From contig RPFO01000041.1 of NCBI GenBank assembly GCA_009746045.1, positions 315,001 to 379,000 of the forward strand: DNA of 64,000 nucleotides. The letters run 5' to 3'. The stretch is from Mesostigma viride (lineage: Eukaryota > Streptophyta > Mesostigmatophyceae > Mesostigmatales > Mesostigmataceae). Under the pieces are notes generated by a model that saw only the letters and a program-made list of their open reading frames with translations, was not told where the DNA came from and made no database searches. The stretch's first letter is position 1. Each line of letters begins with the position of its first letter. Shown here piece by piece: positions 58,420-64,000 of this stretch. Position numbers and translations under genes: made by a program.

Positions 58420-60079
58420 TTCATGTACGTAGGCCAGCCATGATGACACCATGGGAGCCTGAATCCTCATCATTAATTACATACTTGCCATTCATGTACG
58501 TAGACGGGCCATGGAGACACCATGGGAGCCTGAATCCTCATCATTTACTATTCCTTGACATCCATGTACGTAGACGGGCCATGATGACACCATGGGAGCC
58601 TGAATCCTCATCATTTACTATTCCTTGACATCCATGTTAACGTAGACGGGCCATGATGACACCATGGGAGCCTGAATCCTCCTCATTAATTACATAAATG
58701 CCAACCATGTACGTAGACGGGCCATGATGACACCATGGGAGCCTGAATCCTCATCATTACTTACATAAAGGCCATCCATGTACGTAGGCCAGCCATGGAG
58801 ACACCATGGGAGCCTGAATCCTCCTCATTAATTACATAAATGCCAACCATGTACGTAGACAAGCCATGATGACCCCATGGGAGCCTGAATCCTCATCATT
58901 ATATACAAAAATGCCATCCATGTACGTAGACGGGCCATGATGACACCATGGGAGCCTGAATCCTCATCATTAATTACATAAATGCCATTCATGTACGTAG
59001 GCCAGCCATGATGACACCATGGGAGCCTGAATCCTCATCATTAATTACATACTTGCCATTCATGTACGTAGACGGACCATGGAGACACCATGGGAGCCTG
59101 AATCCTCATCATTTACTATTCCTTGACATCCATGTACGTAGACGGGCCATGATGACACCATGGGAGCCTGAATCCTCATCATTACTTACATAAAGGCCAT
59201 CCATGTACGTAGACGGGCCATGATGACACCATGGGAGCCTAAATCCTCCTCATTAATTACATAAATGCCATCCATGTACGTAGGCCAGCCATGGAGACAC
59301 CATGGGAGCCTGAATCCTCCTCATTAATTACATAAATGCCAACCATGTACGTAGACAAGCCATGATGACCCCATGGGAGCCTGAATCCTCATCATTAATT
59401 ACATAAATGCCATCCATGTACGTAGACAAGCCATGATGACACCATGGGAGCCTGAATCCTCATCATTATATACAAAAATGCCATCCATGTACGTAGACGG
59501 GCCATGATGACCCCATGGGAGCCTGAATCCTCATCATTAATTACATAAATGCCATTCATGTACGTAGGCCAGCCATGATGACACCATGGGAGCCTGAATC
59601 CTCCTCATTAATTACATAAATGCCAACCATGTACGTAGACAAGCCATGATGACACCATGGGAGCCTGAATCCTCATCATTTACTTTTCCTTGACATCCAT
59701 GTACGTACACGGGCCATGATGACACCATGGGAGCCTGAATCCTCATCATTAATTACATAAATGCCAACCATGTACGTAGACGGGCCATGATGACACCATG
59801 GGAGCCTGAATCCTCATCATTAATTACATAAATGCCATTCATGTACGTAGGCCAGCCATGGAGACACCATGGGAGCCTGAATCCTCCTCATTAATTACAT
59901 ACATGCCATCCATGTACGTAGACAAGCCATGATGACACCAATGGAGCCTGAATCCTCATCATTAATTACATAAATGCCATCCATGTACGTACACAGGCGA
60001 TGATGACACCATGGGAGCCTAAATCCTCCTCATGAATTACATAAATGCCAACCATGTACATAGGCCAGCCATGGAGAGG
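58420..60079. repeat. ~70-bp satellite array, segment 5 (right end)
   Basis: About 24 monomers. The array stops abruptly at CCATGGAGAG, near 60079. Confidence 0.95.
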
Positions 60080-60850
60080 GGTGGTTTTACCGGATTAGGA
60101 TACATTTTTTTGTCTAGGATACATTTGATGCACTGTGCAGTTTTCAGATGTGTTTGTGGGGGTTGATTGCGCCTAGCATGCATTTTATTGAAGCAATGAG
60201 TTTCCCAAGATATACATTATATAAACTAAGACAATTGACCCATTAACGCAATGAGACAACATCAATGAGACAACATATGCCAATTGAAGGCTGCCCGCAA
60301 CTTTATTCCAAGTTCATTATTATATGATTCCAAGACCATAACTCTTCCAAGACCGTACATCTTCAAGATATAGCACTACAGACACCCACGCGGCTTCCGC
60401 GGTCATCACGCTCCTCCTCCAAGACAACTCAACCTTACAGGACGTTGGGCCATCATACGTCCGGAATAATTGTGTCACTTATTACATAACCAAACTTTTT
60501 GAGGGATCGCCATGGTTGCATGGTTTCAACACATGCGCCCTGCACTCATGTGCATCAAAGGTGTTGCGTAGTGCCAACTCAGTGTCAAAGAACTGATTCA
60601 ATAATATTTCCCGTATGGCCATGAAGGCCCACATGAGTTAAACATGGCCGAGAGTGATTGCATCATCCTTCTTGGCGACATCGGTCTTGACGACGTCGAT
60701 GGGGAAGACGGCAGCACCTGCATGTGAACAAAAGAATCCATGAACTGTGGCATCCAAAGGCAACAACATATTAGCATCCCATTGAACACGAAGCCACGCT
60801 GACCCGGCCATCCAGCCGCCCACGCAGCCACAGAGCCAGCCAGCCACGCA
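60080..60850. other. Unassigned sequence right of the satellite
   Basis: AT-rich to mixed composition with a short direct repeat (AATGAGACAACAT, near 60250-60280). No gene is recognised. A minus-strand frame extending in from the minisatellite is not supported as coding. Confidence 0.5.
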
Positions 60851-61808
60851 GTGACGCACCCACCCAGCCACACATCCACGCATCCACGCACCCGGCACCC
60901 CCCCCCCCCCCAGCCAGCCACGCAGCCACGCAGCCACGCAGCCACGCAGCAGCGCAGCCACGCAGCCACACAGCCACGCACCCTCCTTTCCAGCCACGCA
61001 GCCACGCAGCCACGCAGCCACGCAGCCACGCAGCCACGCAGCCACGCAGCAGCGCAGCTACACGCAGCCACACAGCCACGCACCCTCCTTTCCAGCCAAG
61101 CAGCCACGCAGCCACGCAGCCACGCAGCCACGCAGCAGCGCAGCCACGCAGCCACACAGCCACGCACCCTCCTTTCCAGCCACGCAGCCACGCAGCCACG
61201 CAGCAGCGCAGCCACGCAGCCACACAGCCACGCACCCTCCTTTCCAGCCAAGCAGCCACGCAGCCACGCAGCCACGCAGCCACGCAGCAGCGCAGCCACG
61301 CAGCCACACAGCCACGCAGCCACGCAGCCACGCAGCAGCGCAGCCACGCAGCCACGCAGCCACGCAGCAGCGCAGCCACGCAGCCACACAGCCACGCACC
61401 CTCCTTTCCAGCCACGCAGCCACGCAGCCACGCAGCCACGCAGCCACGCAGCCACGCAGCCACGCAGCCACGCAGCCACGCAGCCACGCAGCCACGCAGC
61501 AGCGCAGCCACGCAGCCACACAGCCACGCACCCTCCTTTCCAGCCAAGCAGCCACGCAGCCACGCAGCAGCGCAGCCACGCAGCCACACAGCCACGCACC
61601 CTCCTTTCCAGCCACGCAGCCACGCAGCAGCGCAGCCACGCAGCCACGCAGCAGCGCAGCCACGCAGCCACACAGCCACGCAGCCACGCAGCCACGCAGC
61701 AGCGCAGCCACGCAGCCACGCAGCCACGCAGCCACGCAGCCACGCAGCAGCGCAGCCACGCAGCCACACAGCCACGCACCCTCCTTTCCAGCCAAGCAGC
61801 CACGCAGT
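60851..61808. repeat. 8-bp CAGCCACG minisatellite
   Basis: Runs of CAGCCACG with regular variants (CAGCAGCG, CAGCCACA) and a recurring CACCCTCCTTTCCAGC motif that marks higher-order units of variable length. Because 8 bp does not divide by 3, every frame encodes an eight-residue periodic peptide; long open frames on both strands are artefacts. Confidence 0.95.
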
Positions 61809-61884
61809 CACACAGTCAAACCCCCCCTACACCCCCCCCCCACACACACCCCCCACCCCACCCACTCAACACTACACGAATGAC

Positions 61885-62020
61885 TCACAAAGAACTGCTG
61901 CACCACCGATGATCCCTGCGGGAACTGCTCTGCTGCCGACGGTCCCTGCGAAAACTGCTGCAGTGCCGACAATGCCTGTGGAAACTGCGACATTGCCGAC
62001 GCTGCCTGCGGGAACTGAAG

Positions 62021-62098
<78 letters not shown>

Positions 62099-62147
62099 AG
62101 TTGTTGCTGCAGTTGCTGCTGCAGTTGCTGCTGCAGTTGCTGCTGCA

Positions 62148-62186
<39 letters not shown>

Positions 62187-62534
62187 GCTGGACCACTTGT
62201 TTCTGCACCTCTTGACGCAGCTGCAAACCAAGCTCTTCAACCTTCTTGCTTTGGTTCTCCATAGCTCGTTGCATCTCTCTCATCGTCTGTTCCACGCCCA
62301 CCAGTACGGGGGTCGGCGGCGGCAGCGGCTGGGTACGCTCTGGCTGGGTGCGCTCTGGCTGCCGTGCAGGACCTTGCCACATCGGCCGGCGCATTGGTGG
62401 TTTGCACCGGCCAAAAAATCTACTTTCATGGCACCAGATTTCTTTCCTAGCACCCATTTTCTACAATCGTCCCCGGCATAACACAAATCAATCAATTCGT
62501 CCATGTCATCGCTTCGGCTATCAGCATCGGGCAT
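61885..62534 (-). pseudogene. PolyQ coiled-coil protein, probable 5' exon with frame breaks
   Basis: The best start is at 62534, MPDADSRSDDMDELIDLCYAG, giving an acidic N-terminus. Near the six-T run at about 62416 the sensible reading passes to another frame (GRCKPPMRRPMWQG), followed by PVLVGVEQTMREMQRAMENQ and a heptad-like coiled coil into a long Gln tract (CAG repeats, 62022-62184). After the tract a third frame gives a Q/F/P/S-rich repeat (LSALQQFSQGPSAAEQF) that ends at a donor-like GTGAGT (61883-61888). So one gene is likely, with two one-base breaks (real or sequencing error) and further exons not identified. Function unknown; layout resembles the Q-rich protein of Element C. Confidence 0.5.
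62022..62184. repeat. CTG/CAG trinucleotide tract
   Basis: About 25 CTG units, then four TTGCTGCTGCAG 12-mers, then more CTG. It lies in the polyQ exon and is probably length-variable. Confidence 0.95.
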
Positions 62535-62639
62535 AGTTCCCGTGGCTAGTGCCCATCATTCTTTCCACCTTGAGCGGGGCGAAGTCACGAATTCAAGCGC
62601 GAAGTGCATTTGAATCAAGCGGGAACTGGGTGACACTGC

Positions 62640-63935
62640 TTGAAGACGTGCAGCTCCAAGGCATGCAAATGATGCAATGTATGAAAGATACGATACGCAA
62701 AGTTCAGGTGTTCAGGTGAAGCCGTGAAGACGTGGTGAAGACAGGTGAAGACGCGGTGAAGACGTGAAGACGTGAAGACGTGAAGACGTGAAGACGTGAA
62801 GACACGATACGGCAAGTTCAGGTGAAGTTCAGGTGTTCAGGTGAAGCCGTGAAGACGTGAAGCCGTGAAGCCGTGAAGACGTGGTGAAGACAGGTGAAGA
62901 CGCGGTGAAGACGTGAAGACGTGAAGACGTGAAGACGTGAAGACGTGAAGACACGATACGGCAAGTTCAGGTGAAGTTCAGGTGTTCAGGTGAAGCCGTG
63001 AAGACGTGAAGCCGTGAGGCCGTGAAGACGTGGTGAAGACAGGTGAAGACGCGGTGAAGACGTGAAGACGTGAAGACGTGAAGACGTGAAGACGTGAAGA
63101 CACGATACGGCAAGTTCAGGTGAAGTTCAGGTGTTCAGGTGAAGCCGTGAAGACGTGAAGCCGTGAAGCCGTGAAGACGTGGTGAAGACAGGTGAAGACG
63201 CGGTGAAGACGTGAAGACGTGAAGACGTGAAGACGTGAAGACGTGAAGACACGATACGGCAAGTTCAGGTGAAGTTCAGGTGTTCAGGTGAAGCCGTGAA
63301 GACGTGAAGCCGTGAAGCCGTGAAGACGTGGTGAAGACAGGTGAAGACGCGGTGAAGACGTGAAGACGTGAAGACGTGAAGACGTGAAGACACGATACGG
63401 CAAGTTCAGGTGAAGTTCAGGTGTTCAGGTGAAGCCGTGAAGACGTGAAGACGCGAAGACGTGAAGACGTGGTGAAGACAGGTGAAGACGCGGTGAAGAC
63501 GTGAAGACGTGAAGACGTGAAGACGTGAAGACGTGAAGACACGATACGGCAAGTTCAGGTGAAGTTCAGGTGTTCAGGTGAAGCCGTGAAGACGTGAAGC
63601 CGTGAAGCCGTGAAGACGTGGTGAAGACAGGTGAAGACGCGGTGAAGACGTGAAGACGTGAAGACGTGAAGACGTGAAGACACGATACGGCAAGTTCAGG
63701 TGAAGTTCAGGTGTTCAGGTGAAGCCGTGAAGACGTGAAGACGCGAAGACGTGAAGACGTGGTGAAGACAGGTGAAGACGCGGTGAAGACGTGAAGACGT
63801 GAAGACGTGCATGCAAGGTATCAAAGATACGATACGCCGCAAGTTCAGGTGAAGTCGTGAAGACGTGAAGACGTGAAGACGTGAAGACGTGAAGACGTGA
63901 AGACGTGAAGACGTGAAGACCAGGACTGACACGTG
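62640..63935. repeat. 8-bp GTGAAGAC minisatellite with ~141-150-bp higher-order units
   Basis: Core GTGAAGAC (8 bp) with variants GTGAAGCC and GTGGTGAAGACAG. The marker ACACGATACGGCAAGTTCAG recurs near 62802, 62951, 63100, 63248, 63389, 63539 and 63680. Minus-strand frames reading VFTSSRLH periodically are repeat artefacts. The last 65 bases of the window are outside the array. Confidence 0.95.
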
Positions 63936-64000
63936 AAGACTGGGACGTGAAGGCAAGTTGCAGCACTCGGCCGCTGCAGTCGCACGCAGGTAGAAACGAG

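Noticed and set aside
25874-60079. CRISPR-like array (constant core with variable spacers)
   Set aside because: The 'spacers' are a handful of recurring AT-rich linkers, not unique sequences; there is no leader or cas gene and the context is eukaryotic.
60598-61912. Long frames in the CAGCCACG region (up to about 400 codons, both strands)
   Set aside because: Pure consequence of an 8-bp repeat lacking stop codons; eight-residue periodic peptides with no flanking domain.

Overview
The window is repeat-dominated eukaryotic DNA. The evidence is LTR retrotransposons with Ty1/copia-type reverse transcriptase, a non-LTR (LINE) fragment, a long tandem satellite, spliceosomal-type donor sites and CAG/polyQ tracts. 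I see no bacterial operon, rRNA, tRNA or CRISPR array. A protist, possibly an alga, is plausible, but nothing here fixes the species. REGION 1 (1-23425) is a three-level nest. A (GGGA)n microsatellite (1-408) abuts Element A, a minus-strand copia-like LTR retrotransposon (409-23425) with 443-bp LTRs. Its gag gene is split by Element B, a plus-strand relative (5469-21171) with 455-bp LTRs and a TCCCA target duplication. The 3' LTR of B is split by Element C, a 7.2-kb terminal-inverted-repeat DNA transposon (13898-21093) with a TCA duplication. C carries inverted 173-bp subterminal arrays, a PHD-like/polyQ gene and what may be a broken transposase. All boundaries were read from duplicated ends and target sites. 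A and B share odd features: the domain order is gag, zinc knuckle, integrase, protease, RT, RNase H, with the protease AFTER the integrase; the protease motif is DTQ; the RT motif is HGDD; the integrase tail is GPY/F-like; and the LTR ends are AGTT...AACT. REGION 2 (23426-25873) is mostly unassigned DNA with a 30-bp minisatellite. REGION 3 (25874-60079) is about 28 kb of a ~70-71-bp satellite with higher-order duplication. It is interrupted by four insertions: a solo LTR (29150-29766, CATGT duplication), an unknown 1.25-kb insert (29900-31150), a 5'-truncated LINE (51696-54040, 12-bp duplication) and a 2.1-kb element with split direct repeats and no target duplication (56296-58419), as expected of a non-autonomous DIRS/PAT/TOC1-like element. 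REGION 4 (60080-64000) has unassigned sequence, an 8-bp CAGCCACG minisatellite, a polyQ-coding exon whose frame is broken twice, and an 8-bp GTGAAGAC minisatellite in ~141-150-bp higher-order units. Overall this looks like heterochromatin (centromeric or subtelomeric). No ordinary host gene is convincing except possibly the polyQ exon near 62 kb. Several frameshifts lie in or near homopolymers, and one satellite block is rich in single-G deletions, so some breaks may be consensus errors.
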